Assembly: GCA_025558095.1 (NCBI GenBank)
Contig: JAIVFI010000012.1
Location: forward strand, 310,001-374,000
DNA: 64,000 nt
Direction: 5' to 3'
Origin: Hyaloraphidium curvatum
Taxonomy: Eukaryota; Monoblepharomycota; Hyaloraphidiomycetes; Hyaloraphidiales; Hyaloraphidiaceae
Positions 43,753 to 53,080 of this stretch are shown here, piece after piece; position 1 is the stretch's first letter; every line of letters begins with the position of its first letter. The notes under the pieces were generated by a model, which was not told the origin of the DNA, did not search any database, and saw only the letters and a list, made by a program, of their open reading frames with translations. The position numbers and the translations under genes are program-made.

Positions 43753-45255
43753 ATGCGTCCAACTCGGGGACATGTTCCTGGGCCCAGCTCGGGAGGGAGC
43801 CGGGTTGGCAAAGGAGGCCCATCGCGGCCTGCGGCGGGGAAGGGAGCTAAGATTCCTCCGAAGACGCGGACACAGGCGAAGGCCGCCAAGCCGGCAACGA
43901 ACCTGAACCGCTCCTTCTACGAGGTCGCCGGCGGGGTGGTTCGGAGCTGCTTGGATCGTAGAGGGACGCCGAAGTCCCTCGTGTTGGGACGTTTCGAACA
44001 CTGGACCGAGGGGCGCCGGAAGAGGCTGTTCGCCGTGGTGTCGGAGGCCCTGAAGTACAGTGCCGCCGTTGAGGACATTATCGGAGCGTCGGGGATCCTT
44101 GAGGCGGAGAAGGAGCTCCCGAAGGATGTCGCGCTTGTTCTGGTGTACGAGCTCCTGTTCGGCAAGGAAGCCTCCTCCGTTGGGTCGAGCAGCAGGTTCG
44201 GTGCCATGGTCGCCCGCCACAGGACCCGCTTGTTTGCCGAGCAAGCTAAACTAAAAGTGAAGCGAGGGGTGACTTCGGATACGGAACTGGCAGCGCGAGG
44301 GTCGGGATCGGCTGCTAGCGCTGCGGCCCGCGACAAGGAGCCTTTGTTGCCGCGCTACGTCCGGATCAATGTGCTCCGCGCAAGCGTCAACCGTGTTCTC
44401 AGCGCGCTTGCTGACGAAGGATTTGAGTCTGGATTTGGGGACTTTTCGGACTTGGAAAACATGAAAGCCGTCTTTCCGGACGAGCACATCCCGAACCTCT
44501 TCCTGCTGCCACCGCGGACGGCATTGCACAACAGCGCTCTCCTTACAAACGGCGAAATCATCATCCAGGATAAGGCTTCCTGCTTTTCCGCACACTGTCT
44601 CGATCCGCCGCCCGGTTCCGTCGTTATGGACTGTTGTGCTGCACCGGGAAACAAGACCACCCATCTGGCGGCGATCATGGGGGATCGTGGTGTTGTCTAT
44701 GCTGTTGAGAGGGACGAGAAACGGTGCCATACGCTTCGGAGCTTTGTCAAGCGCGCTGGAGCCAAGTGCATCCGAGTCAAGCGTGCCGACTTTCTTGCCC
44801 TCGATCCGAAGGCCTTCGCTGATGTTTCTCACATGCTACTTGATCCGAGCTGCAGCGGCAGCGGAATCGTGGGTCGTACGGACTACGGACCGGCGGAGGA
44901 CGACGTCGTGGACAATGCACCGGACAGGCTCGCGAAGCTCGCGGATTTCCAGGCCAAAGCCCTGTGTCACGCCATGTCTTTTTCGAACGCACGCAGGATT
45001 GCCTACTCCACGTGTTCGGTTCACGCCGTCGAGAACGAGGAGGTCGTGAAGCGAGGACTCAACTTTAGCGATGCCAACGGCTTGGGTTGGAAGCTTTCGC
45101 CCGCCCTGCCAGAATGGCCCAGGCGCGGTCAACCTATTGCGGGCTTTGATGGCCACGAGCTCGTCGCGAGAACCTTGCCCGTTGAGGATCGAACGATTGG
45201 TTTCTTTGTGGCCCTGTTTGAGCGACCGGACTCGTACTTTGTGGCACGTGCGTGA
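43753..45255 (+). CDS. NSUN5: 25S/28S rRNA cytosine-5 methyltransferase (NSUN5/Rcm1)
   Basis: About 500-residue intronless SAM-dependent enzyme that makes m5C in the large-subunit rRNA. Motifs: RSFYEVAGGVVRSCLD and KYSAAVEDIIGASG in the N-terminal part; RYVRINVLRASV; IIIQDKASCFSAHCLDPPPG; the SAM site DCCAAPGNKTTHLAA; LLDPSCSGSGIVGR with the release Cys; and STCSVHAVENEEVV with the catalytic Cys (TC motif). The last 60 residues keep the family's LSPALPEWPRRG and GFFVALFER. The start is uncertain: in-frame Met codons at 43645 and 43654 would overlap the first codons of CDKAL1 on the other strand, whereas 43753 leaves 82 bp between the two starts. The N-terminal Pro/Gly/Lys-rich stretch is longer than in human NSUN5. 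Confidence 0.94.
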   Translation: MRPTRGHVPGPSSGGSRVGKGGPSRPAAGKGAKIPPKTRTQAKAAKPATNLNRSFYEVAGGVVRSCLDRRGTPKSLVLGRFEHWTEGRRKRLFAVVSEALKYSAAVEDIIGASGILEAEKELPKDVALVLVYELLFGKEASSVGSSSRFGAMVARHRTRLFAEQAKLKVKRGVTSDTELAARGSGSAASAAARDKEPLLPRYVRINVLRASVNRVLSALADEGFESGFGDFSDLENMKAVFPDEHIPNLFLLPPRTALHNSALLTNGEIIIQDKASCFSAHCLDPPPGSVVMDCCAAPGNKTTHLAAIMGDRGVVYAVERDEKRCHTLRSFVKRAGAKCIRVKRADFLALDPKAFADVSHMLLDPSCSGSGIVGRTDYGPAEDDVVDNAPDRLAKLADFQAKALCHAMSFSNARRIAYSTCSVHAVENEEVVKRGLNFSDANGLGWKLSPALPEWPRRGQPIAGFDGHELVARTLPVEDRTIGFFVALFERPDSYFVARA

Positions 45256-45383
45256 ATTGACGATTACCCTGATGCTGATGCTCGGGGCTTCGAGCCATGT
45301 AACAGTCCAGAGTCATGAGCTCGCGAAGGCCGTTGTGCAACTGTTGATCACTTCATCTCAAAAGTTGTCTCCAAGTCGCGACC

Positions 45384-46039
45384 ATGGCCCTTGTTCCAGC
45401 CGACGTTGCCGCCATTCTGAGCAAAGTTACGAATGCCTTGAAAGCCAGAAACGAGACGGTGGCAGTCGCGGAGAGCGTGAGCGTCGCGTTCTCCCCAATC
45501 TACGTATGACATTCACCGATGTCCCCCACGCCTTGTTCGGGCCCGTAACGCGCCAAGTCGGCCGGAGGACTCATCAGCGCGTACCTTTTGTCTGTCCCTG
45601 GCGCCTCTGCATACTACCGTGGGGGCGCAGTGCTGTACACTCTGCAATCGCGCTTGGCGTGGGGGGGATGGACGGAGGAGAACGTAAAGAACTACAAAGG
45701 CCCAACGGCGGACGGCGCCGCTTCCTTGGGTCGCCAAGTTGGAAAATCTCTGGAGGCGACGTGGACGATTGCTGAAACGGGCATCGCCGGACCGGTAGGC
45801 CTTTGCCTGTCCTGTTCAGTCACTCCCACTGACAACGGGCGAATAAGACCGGAGGGAAACGCCCGAACCTGATTCCCGGCTACTGCACGTTTGCCGTGAT
45901 TGGTCCCGTCTCGAAACAGATTGAGTTCAACAGCGGCTCGGCGGATCGTGAGGCCAATATGGTCACGTTCACGAAACGAGCACTCGAACTACTAGACGAG
46001 GCGATGGAAGAGGCAGTGTTGGAGAAGGCAAAGCATTGA
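45384..46039 (+). CDS. CinA C-terminal-domain protein (nicotinamide mononucleotide deamidase-like)
   Basis: 173-residue protein, exons 45384-45476, 45558-45794 and 45848-46039. It matches the CinA/PncC domain, which in bacteria hydrolyses NMN to nicotinate mononucleotide: TVAVAESSAGGLISAYLLSV rebuilt across intron 1, VPGASAYYRGGAVLYT, AETGIAGPTGGKRPN rebuilt across intron 2, and FAVIGP. The motif usually read AESCTGG is AESSAGG here, keeping the Ser after Glu but changing Cys and Thr. Length is that of a stand-alone CinA domain without the molybdopterin-binding half. It is convergent with the F-box-like gene with 7 bp between stops. A role in NAD salvage is inferred. Confidence 0.85.
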
Positions 46040-46046
46040 TTGCAAA

Positions 46047-47774
46047 TCAAATGCCTATGTGCCTAAGCTTGCGCAGATCGAGCCGGACGGAACCGTCACC
46101 AAAAAACCCCAGCTCTTCCTCATCATCTTCGGCTCCTTCCTTCTGGGCGTCCTCCCACTTGGAAACGTCCAACAAATCCGCCCCTTTCCCACGTCCGGTT
46201 CTCAGACTGGCTATGCGCTCGAAATCCGAAGAGGACGGACCCAGGGCTGCAAAGACGTTGAGACGCGGCAAAGCTCGTGCCATCGCGGCCAGAGCCGCGA
46301 CCGATGTGTCCTCTTCAAGCTCCTCCAAAGCATCCTCCAGATCGAGAATGTCGCCTGCCCATAGCTCGGTCATCACCCGCGGGAAGCACGCCGTCGAGGC
46401 CATATTTGCAAGTGCGGCAAAAGTTCCACGATCCTCAGCGGCGAGTTGCTTGCAGCCAACGAGAACCAATGACTCCAGGCTTTGACCAACTGCAGCCAGG
46501 ATGCTCTCCAACTGCTTGGGTGTAACGTCCGTCCAAGAAAGGTCCAGAGACCGAAGGTTTCGCGGGGAGGACCTGATCAAGAGATCGACCAAGAATGAAG
46601 ACAGCTCCGGCTTCATAGACACTCTCCGCGCACGCCGTCTCCGGGTCTCTTTCGAGTCCGACCAAACCACCACGGATCGAAGGGACGCAAGAATCGGCAC
46701 GGTGCCGTGGAACTCTGAGCCCCCGGAGGCGGCGGGTTGAGAGATAGAGTCAAAGAGGGTGAGCTGCAGTCGCTCTAGTTTGCGAAGCGACGAGCACAAT
46801 CGGAAGAAGCTGCTTAGGCATGAGGACGTGTTTGGAAGCGCAGCATCGAGAGACTTCAGATCAGTCAAAACGTTGGCCACATTGCCGATTCTGTCGAGAA
46901 TGCTTTCCTCCGGCGACTCCAGACATCGAGACAAGGAAATGTGGGTCAGCTGCGGACAGTGCATCGCAAGATCCAGTTGGCCGCAAGAACAGAGAGTCAT
47001 TCGTTTGAGCTGCGGAGCCGCTGCAACAAGCTCCGACAGGCCCGGAAAGCACTCCTTCTCGCCCTGGCAGCAAAGCTCGCTGCAGCCGATGTCGGTTAGG
47101 AAAGACGCAACCCGGAGCAATGCCGTAGGAACCCCAGTAGCGAACGCGGCATCAAGCGGGTTGAAGACAAGCTCGAGCTTCCCGACCGGTGCCTCGAGAG
47201 CGCCCCGTATCGCGTCGGCAACCCGCACCAAGGCTGCTTCTTTGCGCCTCTTCTCATCGCGAACAATGGACTTGAGTTTGCTGAGTGACACCGTGAGCTC
47301 CATCTTGATCGTGACGGGCCGATTCGCGTTCCGAGCAATGTGTCCCAGGATCGTTTCGAAGTGAGCCACTTCCCTCTCCAACGAATCCTTGGCCCGGACG
47401 ACGATGTCATCCTCGCTGTCCTCATCCCCTCCGAGCACGCTCTCCAAACGCTGCTCCGTAAGGGAGGCCCGACTACGCGATTCCACGTCGAAGCCAAGCC
47501 AGATCAATGGAACGTAGATACGTCTCACTAAAGACGCGTACGGGGCAAAAGACGCGTTCGGATCGATCGATATGGCTCGATGCACGTCCTGGAAGCGGTG
47601 TGAACCGTCCAACGGCAGGGAAATGTTCTTGTACAGCAGTCCGCACGCGGCATGGCCCCAGAGACGGCAGACTTGGAGCGGGGACCAGAGGCGTCGCGTG
47701 GAGCCGAAAGGTCCCTCCTCTGCCAAGTGGCGGAGGATCAGAATGACGACTTCGAGCGGCAGTGCGGGTGCCAT
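46047..47774 (-). CDS. F-box-like leucine-rich protein
   Basis: 575-residue intronless protein. The N-terminus (LPLEVVILILRHLAEE ... LWSPLQVCRLWGHAACGLLY) has the shape of an F-box, the motif that recruits substrates to SCF ubiquitin ligases. The rest consists of irregular leucine-rich repeats, for example QLKRMTLCSCGQLDLAM, HCPQLTHISLSRC, LRSLDLSWTDVTPKQLESI and LESLVLVGCKQLA. An acidic stretch (EELEEDTS, EGAEDDEEE) lies toward the C-terminus. No transmembrane segment is visible. A substrate adaptor role is likely; the substrate cannot be told. Its promoter must lie in only about 112 bp before the end of the GPD gene, where a 15 bp tandem repeat is found. Confidence 0.75.
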   Translation of the reverse strand: MAPALPLEVVILILRHLAEEGPFGSTRRLWSPLQVCRLWGHAACGLLYKNISLPLDGSHRFQDVHRAISIDPNASFAPYASLVRRIYVPLIWLGFDVESRSRASLTEQRLESVLGGDEDSEDDIVVRAKDSLEREVAHFETILGHIARNANRPVTIKMELTVSLSKLKSIVRDEKRRKEAALVRVADAIRGALEAPVGKLELVFNPLDAAFATGVPTALLRVASFLTDIGCSELCCQGEKECFPGLSELVAAAPQLKRMTLCSCGQLDLAMHCPQLTHISLSRCLESPEESILDRIGNVANVLTDLKSLDAALPNTSSCLSSFFRLCSSLRKLERLQLTLFDSISQPAASGGSEFHGTVPILASLRSVVVWSDSKETRRRRARRVSMKPELSSFLVDLLIRSSPRNLRSLDLSWTDVTPKQLESILAAVGQSLESLVLVGCKQLAAEDRGTFAALANMASTACFPRVMTELWAGDILDLEDALEELEEDTSVAALAAMARALPRLNVFAALGPSSSDFERIASLRTGRGKGADLLDVSKWEDAQKEGAEDDEEELGFFGDGSVRLDLRKLRHIGI

Positions 47775-47798
47775 CGTCCGGAAGCTTCTACGTTTAGC

Positions 47799-47828
47799 GA
47801 GCGCTCGTTACAAGAGCGCTCGTTACAA
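47799..47828. repeat. Two tandem 15 bp repeats upstream of the F-box-like gene
   Basis: Two perfect copies, 47799-47813 and 47814-47828, of GAGCGCTCGTTACAA. Each holds the palindrome GAGCGCTC. They lie 25-54 bp upstream of the F-box-like start codon, in the only space available for its promoter, so they may be a regulator or core-promoter site. Confidence 0.7.
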
Positions 47829-47886
47829 CAGCGAGTCGCGGAAGCGATTGAACAACACTGCTCGGAAGACGAGAGCAAAGGATAGA

Positions 47887-49329
47887 TCAAGACAATACAT
47901 GATGTTTCGTTGCTTCATTCGCTTCCATGATAAAGACGGCATCATTTTCCGGTGAGGCCTTCAAAGCTTGCTCGTGTCCCACCCGTAGAGCCTGCGACGC
48001 TTCATCAGCGGAGGGACGTGCTATAGCAGCAAGCAAAACCCACTCGGATTTCATCTCCCTGGTCGCCAGAGCCTTGGCGCCTTCAGACACCGGCAGGCCT
48101 TCGAAGAGCACGGCGTGCATCGCGCGGATGATCGGAGCGTCGACCTGCAGCTCGTTGACGAGCTTGAACGCCGCTTCAGTTGTCGCGATGCCTTCTGCGG
48201 TTGAGCCGAGCGAGTTGAGGATGTCATCCAGCTTCTCGCCCTTGCCCATCCGAAATCCTGCAATCGACGACGACGCTCAGGCGCAATTCGGGCATGATTC
48301 ACTGAATGTCAACCCACCGACTGTAAAGTTCCGCGACGCCGTCGAAGAAGCAGTTAGCAAAAGGTCCCCGACGCCGGACAGTCCAACGAAGGTGAGCGGC
48401 TGCGCTCCTAGCCGCAGTCCGATCCGGGAAATCTCCGCAAGGCCCCGCGTAATGATTGCCGCCCTAGTTTAAGAGGCAAATGAGGCTACATTTCAACAAA
48501 TCGCAGCCGAAGGAACCCACCGAGTGTTGTTGCGGAGCCCCTGGCCGGAGGCGACGCCGGCAGCAACCGCAATCACGTTCTTCAATGCCCCCCCAATGAG
48601 GACCCCGATGATGTCCGGAGTGGTGTAGACGCGGAAGAAAGGCGCATGGAAGAGAGCCTGGCACCACTTTGCCCTCTCCTCGTCCCGCGACGCGCACGAT
48701 ACCGCCGTAGGAAGGCGCGACATGACCTCTTCCGCGAAGCTGGGCCCCGAAAGGAACACCGCCGTCGACTCGTACTCGGGCCCGAGCACCTCGCCGATGA
48801 TCTGGTTGGGCAGCTTGCCCGTGCTGCTCTCTATGCCTTTGTTGGCGAAAATCAGGAGCTTCTTGGGGGTCAGGCCCAGGGTGGGCAGGCCCGAGAGGAC
48901 GCGCCTCATCTGCTGGGTTGGGATGGTGTAGAGAATGACGGTCGAAGAGGCGATGAGCTCCGGCGTGAGCTCCGCAGTGGCCTTGAGCTTCTCATCGAGC
49001 TGGAAGTCGGGGAAGAACTTGGTATTCCGGCCCGTTTTCTGGATACCCTCAATCACGGAGAGGTCCTTGTCGAAGACCGTGACCGAGTTGCCGACGTGGG
49101 CGAGGTGGTCCGCGAGGCAAGTGCCTTTCAGAGGGCGACGAGTGACACCGACGTCGAGCAGTCCAAGCAGCACCAAGAGAAGGAAAGAGGCCGCGCGTCA
49201 GAAGACGAATGGAAAGACAACGTCGGCAATGCTACCGAAGTTTCCTGCTCCGAACACCAGGACGGTCTCCTTTGTGCGCTTCGAAGCATCTTCCGGAGAG
49301 AGGGGGATAATTGGCGTCCGCTCCGCCAT
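47887..49329 (-). CDS. GPD1: NAD-dependent glycerol-3-phosphate dehydrogenase
   Basis: 404-residue cytosolic enzyme that reduces dihydroxyacetone phosphate to glycerol-3-phosphate, feeding lipid synthesis, glycerol production and redox balance. Four exons fit: 49329-49236, 49124-48521, 48463-48318 and 48257-47887; the first intron is 111 nt and splits the nucleotide-binding site. Motifs: [10 protein letters not shown] joined to TCLADHLA (Rossmann Gly motif), [28 protein letters not shown] with the catalytic Lys, and [19 protein letters not shown] with the substrate-binding Arg, rebuilt across the third intron. C-terminal ends ATKHHVLS without a peroxisomal signal. In fungi this gene is commonly raised by osmotic stress; nothing in the sequence shows that here. 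Confidence 0.95.
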
Positions 49330-50762
49330 CGCGGCTATCGACGCTCAGAACAAGCGGCGGGCGACTAGAATGAAGGCTCCGCTGCCGTTCTTTGGGCCCG
49401 CTCGGCTCCGGCGCGCAAGGGAGCCGGGGGCGTTGGTGTGCGTCAGGAGCACGCGACACCTGCCTGGCAGCTGATTTCGGACCCCAAACCGCTCCTTCCA
49501 GGGACCCGCGAAAAAGGCTGTTCCAGAATGCAGAAGTTCAATCGCAAGTCGGCGTTACAAGAATACAGCGGGCGTCGGCCCGTTCCTATGGCAGCAGGTT
49601 TCGTCAACAGCCCCGGCGTCCCTCTTGCCGTGCTCCCGTCCTCGTTCAGCAGATTATGTGATGCCTGGCAGGATGCAAGAACGGCGTCAGCGCACAATGC
49701 ATGAGCCCGGCGGGGATGCTTCGTGGGGCGGGCTCGCGATCACGAATGCCGCGTCTCCCCCGATCACCGCCGCCTCCCGCGGGGCACCCACGTTTCCAAT
49801 CCCAATGCCCTTCCCGATCGCCACGATCATTCACTTCTTGGTGGTCGGGAAAGCCATCTTGCCCGAGGCGCCGCCGCTCATCTCGCGCGACCACGAGGCG
49901 CGCCTGGCGTACTGGGCTGGGATCGCCGGGCAGGAGGCATCAGAACGCGTCCCGCGCCCGCGATCGAGGCAAAGGGAAGCCCACCGTACGACGAGTGGTC
50001 GCCTCCCGAGATGGAGTTGCGCTTCACGGGCTTGGGGACGGAGTCCGTGGGCGAGGTGCCACCTGCGTCCGGTGGGGAGGGCGGGGACCGCGCGGCGCGG
50101 GGGAAGGGCGGAGTATCTAGCATCAGAGAGGAACCAGCGGGCACCGGGGGTGGCAGGCACCTGCGGCGACGTTCTGTGGAATCGAATCGCAGCAGGTCCC
50201 TGATGCGTCAGGCACGGACAGGGAGACACAACAGCGGGCCACCAACCGCGAGGTTCGTGGTGTTGACATTGGCCGACATTTCGGTGCGAAGAGGAGTTCT
50301 GGAGGTTCGGCCCGGTCAGCAGCTGGTGGGCGGGCGTGCAGCGCAGGGGCAGCGAGGGAAACTCCGCAGGGAACGGGGAACGCCGCCAAGCGGCGCCCCC
50401 AGCGATGCGGCCACCGCGCCGGCCCTGGTGGAGCATAGAGCATACCTCGAAGATGGCGCTGCGGGGGAGGGAGGCTGGCGGAACGGGCTCCGGAGCTTGG
50501 TTCGTGCGGCGATGGGGGCTTCGACCAGTCGATTCCAGATTCCGAACCCTTGAAAGCCAATCGGTCCCCGGTCTCCGGATCACGTGAGAGACACAAGAAC
50601 TTTGCTTCCGGCTACAGAGACAAAATGCGACTCCAGTTAAGCCGTACATGGCATACGTGAAAAGCTAGCTAGCATTCCGTGCTGCAGGCACTTCCATCCA
50701 TCGGTCTTCAAACGCACCATGCATCCCGTCCCTCCGTCCGATCGAGCCTCGCCGGTGGGACA
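49330..50762. other. Unresolved 1.4 kb region, possible coding patch
   Basis: No gene can be called with confidence. On the plus strand a frame from about 49698 reads MHEPGGDASWGGLAITNAAS and contains a hydrophobic stretch (PMPFPIATIIHFLVVGKAIL); near 49945 the protein-like composition moves to a neighbouring frame (EAKGSPPYDEWSPPEMELRF), which runs to 50553. No donor/acceptor pair joins them, so this is a frameshifted gene, a sequence error or chance. A 272-codon minus-strand frame (49831-50649) has no protein-like features. Confidence 0.25.
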
Positions 50763-51563
50763 TTAGAGAGCACCCCACGTCGAGTACTGCGACTCCATGT
50801 AATCGCCGCCCCTGTAGCCCTGGGCGGCGTATGACGAGGAGGAGACGAACGAGTCGGGCGAGCTCGGCGAGAAGGAGCTGCGGCCCGACGTCGACGAGTC
50901 CGTCGGGGATTCGGACGGCGCGTACCCCGGCGCCGCGGGCATCGCGGACGCATGGGTGACCTCGCCGTAGCCCGAGACGCCGCGCACGGTGGGGGTGGAG
51001 GGGCGGCCGACGCCGCGGAGGTGCGGGGGGGTGTTGGCGCTCTGGTGGATGATGACGACTTGGCCCGAGGGGCCGGTGCGGTAGGAGGAGGAGAAGGGGT
51101 CGGTCCAGACGACGAGGTCGGAGCTGCATGCGTTGGGGGTGGGAAGGTCAGGACCCCTGGGGGATCGGCTGCGGCGGGGATGCGCACGGGAAGCAGGAGG
51201 CGAGGTCCGCGGGGGAAAGCGACTTGAGGAGGCTGGAGGATTCCGCGGCGGCGAGGACCACGGGGTCGATGGAGCCGTTGTAGAACGAGATGGACCGATA
51301 TGCGTTGCCTGGAGATAGTGTGTCCCAGCATGCCCCGGAGGGGAGGGAGGGGCCACCACGATGAGCAACGGCCTCGGCCGTGTATCCGCCTGCAAAGCCA
51401 GCGCACCTCTGTGTGGCGCACTCGGGTCGTAGTGACCCGAGCACCTGGTCCGCAGCGCGGCCTCCAGGTCGGCCTGGAATGCCCGCTTGAGGCCCGGCGC
51501 TATGCGCTTCTGTTCGAGATAGCGAGCCACGAACGCGGCGGTTGCCTGGATTTCTTCGTCCAT
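50763..51563 (-). CDS. BTG/Tob family antiproliferative-type protein
   Basis: 212-residue protein from three exons: 51563-51407, 51308-51188 and 51123-50763. The N-terminal 110 residues are a BTG domain: MDEEIQATAAFVARYLEQ, FQADLEAALRTRCSGHYDP, PHRGNAYRSISFYNG rebuilt across intron 1, SIDPVVLAAAESSSL, and DLVVWTDPFSSSYRTG after intron 2. In animals these proteins bind the CAF1 deadenylase of CCR4-NOT and promote mRNA decay, slowing growth. The second half is Ser/Thr/Pro/Gly-rich and disordered. The two splice junctions fall inside conserved blocks and restore them, which makes the family call firm. It is divergent from the serine hydrolase gene. Confidence 0.87.
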   Translation of the reverse strand: MDEEIQATAAFVARYLEQKRIAPGLKRAFQADLEAALRTRCSGHYDPSAPHRGALALQADTRPRPLLIVVAPPSPPGHAGTHYLQATHIGPSRSTTAPSTPWSSPPRNPPASSSRFPPRTSPPASRAHPRRSRSPRGPDLPTPNACSSDLVVWTDPFSSSYRTGPSGQVVIIHQSANTPPHLRGVGRPSTPTVRGVSGYGEVTHASAMPAAPGYAPSESPTDSSTSGRSSFSPSSPDSFVSSSSYAAQGYRGGDYMESQYSTWGAL

Positions 51564-51830
51564 GGCGTGCTGCGGCGGGGCATCCGCGGGGGGCGATGGG
51601 GGCTGCGGTCCGCGGGGCGGGCGCGGGCGATGGCGCTGCGGCTGCCAGGCAGGCGGGTGCGTGTCTTTTGCAGTGCTCGGCGGCGCACCGCGGTGGGGCA
51701 GGGAGCGGCGATGCGGGCGGGGCGCGGGGACGGAGTTGAACGGAGGTCAGTTGACTGATCAGCGAGGCGCGGGTGCGGGGGCGCGGGTGCGGCGGTGCAA
51801 CCAGAACCTTCTGACGGACCCGGGGGCCCG

Positions 51831-53036
51831 ATGCGACCCCGTTCGGCACAATTAGCCGCCCTCTGGCCGCGATATGTACCGCGATGCGCCCCCGGGCCGG
51901 GCCTTGGAGCGTTTCCGGGCCACTTCCGACGTGCCAGCTCCACCCCGAAAATGTCCCCCTTGCAGGGCGGCGGCACGACGAGACTTGATGGCATTCCTGG
52001 CGTGGCACGGGTTGCCAGCACCGCTGTACAAGCGTCCACCTTGCAGTGCACGGAGCACCGAATCCAACTACCTTCGGGATTCGGCTTCGGCGCACGAATC
52101 TGGGGCGCGTCGCTGGAAGAGGCCAGGGAGGATCCATCGGTCATCAGGGTACTCGCAACGCATGGCTGGCTAGACAATGCGGCGAGTTTTGACCGGATGC
52201 TGCCCGAGATGCTGGCGCTGTCGAGAGGAGACCGCAAGTTCTGCTGCGTCGCGATGGACCTCGCAGGCCACGGGCTGTCGGACCACAGGCACGCGTCATC
52301 GCCGTACAGCTACACGTCTTTTGCTTCGGACGTCCTGAGCGTTGCCGAAGCGCTGGGCTGGGACAGATACGCGCTCCTGGGCCACAGTCTGGGAGCCGCC
52401 ATCGGCGCGCTTGTCGCCGCCGCGTTCCCGGAACGCATCCAGGCGCTGTGCATGATCGACAACATCGGCCCACTATCGCGACCGCCCGGGGAAACGGTTG
52501 CGGGATTCAGAAAGCATCACCTGGCCGCCGTCGAGTACGCCGCGGGCAGGAAGCGCAAGCCCGTGTACGACCGGATCGAGGACGCCATCACCGCACGGCA
52601 GAACGGGCTCGTGCCAATGACATACGAAGGCGCAAAGATGCTCGTCGAGCGCGGCACCGAGGTCGTTGCGAAGCCGGACGGCACCCGAGGGTGGACTTGG
52701 AGGACCGACCAGCTTTTGCTTCTGCCAAATGCCATGAACTTTACGGAAGAGTCCGTGCTCGCCATTCTCGGGGCCATCGCCTCTCCTACCCTCGTCATCA
52801 TCGCGACGGGGCAAAAGGCCTGGCTCCTGACAACATTCAAGTCGATGACGGAGAAGCGGATGCAGGTTTTGCGGGAGCACCACGATCCATCGCTGTTCAG
52901 GATCGTCGAACTGGAAGGATCCCATCACCTGATGCTCGAGGGCCGGGAGCGCGAGTGTGCCGAGGGAGCCTACGGCTTCTTCAAGGCGGCGATCGGCAAG
53001 ACGGCGGTCAGGGTGGATGACACTTCTTTCATGTGA
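51831..53036 (+). CDS. Serine hydrolase-like alpha/beta hydrolase (SERHL type), probably mitochondrial
   Basis: 401-residue intronless alpha/beta hydrolase. The nucleophile elbow is GHSLGAAIG; other parts are LATHGWLDNAASFDRMLP (oxyanion region), AMDLAGHGLSDHR and the terminal His in LEGSHHLMLEGRE. This order and the WLDNAASF block match serine hydrolase-like proteins of animals. The N-terminus from the first ATG is rich in Arg and lacks acidic residues (MRPRSAQLAALWPRYVPR), as in a mitochondrial presequence; a later Met at 51951 would give a cytosolic form. Substrate unknown. It lies divergent from the BTG gene and convergent with the thioesterase, 44 bp apart. Confidence 0.88.
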   Translation: MRPRSAQLAALWPRYVPRCAPGPGLGAFPGHFRRASSTPKMSPLQGGGTTRLDGIPGVARVASTAVQASTLQCTEHRIQLPSGFGFGARIWGASLEEAREDPSVIRVLATHGWLDNAASFDRMLPEMLALSRGDRKFCCVAMDLAGHGLSDHRHASSPYSYTSFASDVLSVAEALGWDRYALLGHSLGAAIGALVAAAFPERIQALCMIDNIGPLSRPPGETVAGFRKHHLAAVEYAAGRKRKPVYDRIEDAITARQNGLVPMTYEGAKMLVERGTEVVAKPDGTRGWTWRTDQLLLLPNAMNFTEESVLAILGAIASPTLVIIATGQKAWLLTTFKSMTEKRMQVLREHHDPSLFRIVELEGSHHLMLEGRERECAEGAYGFFKAAIGKTAVRVDDTSFM

Positions 53037-53080
53037 TCAGCCTGCAGAAAGAGATCGCCAATTGATCTTCCGAAAAGACA

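Noticed and set aside
49831-50649. Minus-strand 272-codon frame
   Set aside because: Composition is not protein-like, and nothing recognisable is seen in it; the opposite strand looks slightly better but is also unresolved.
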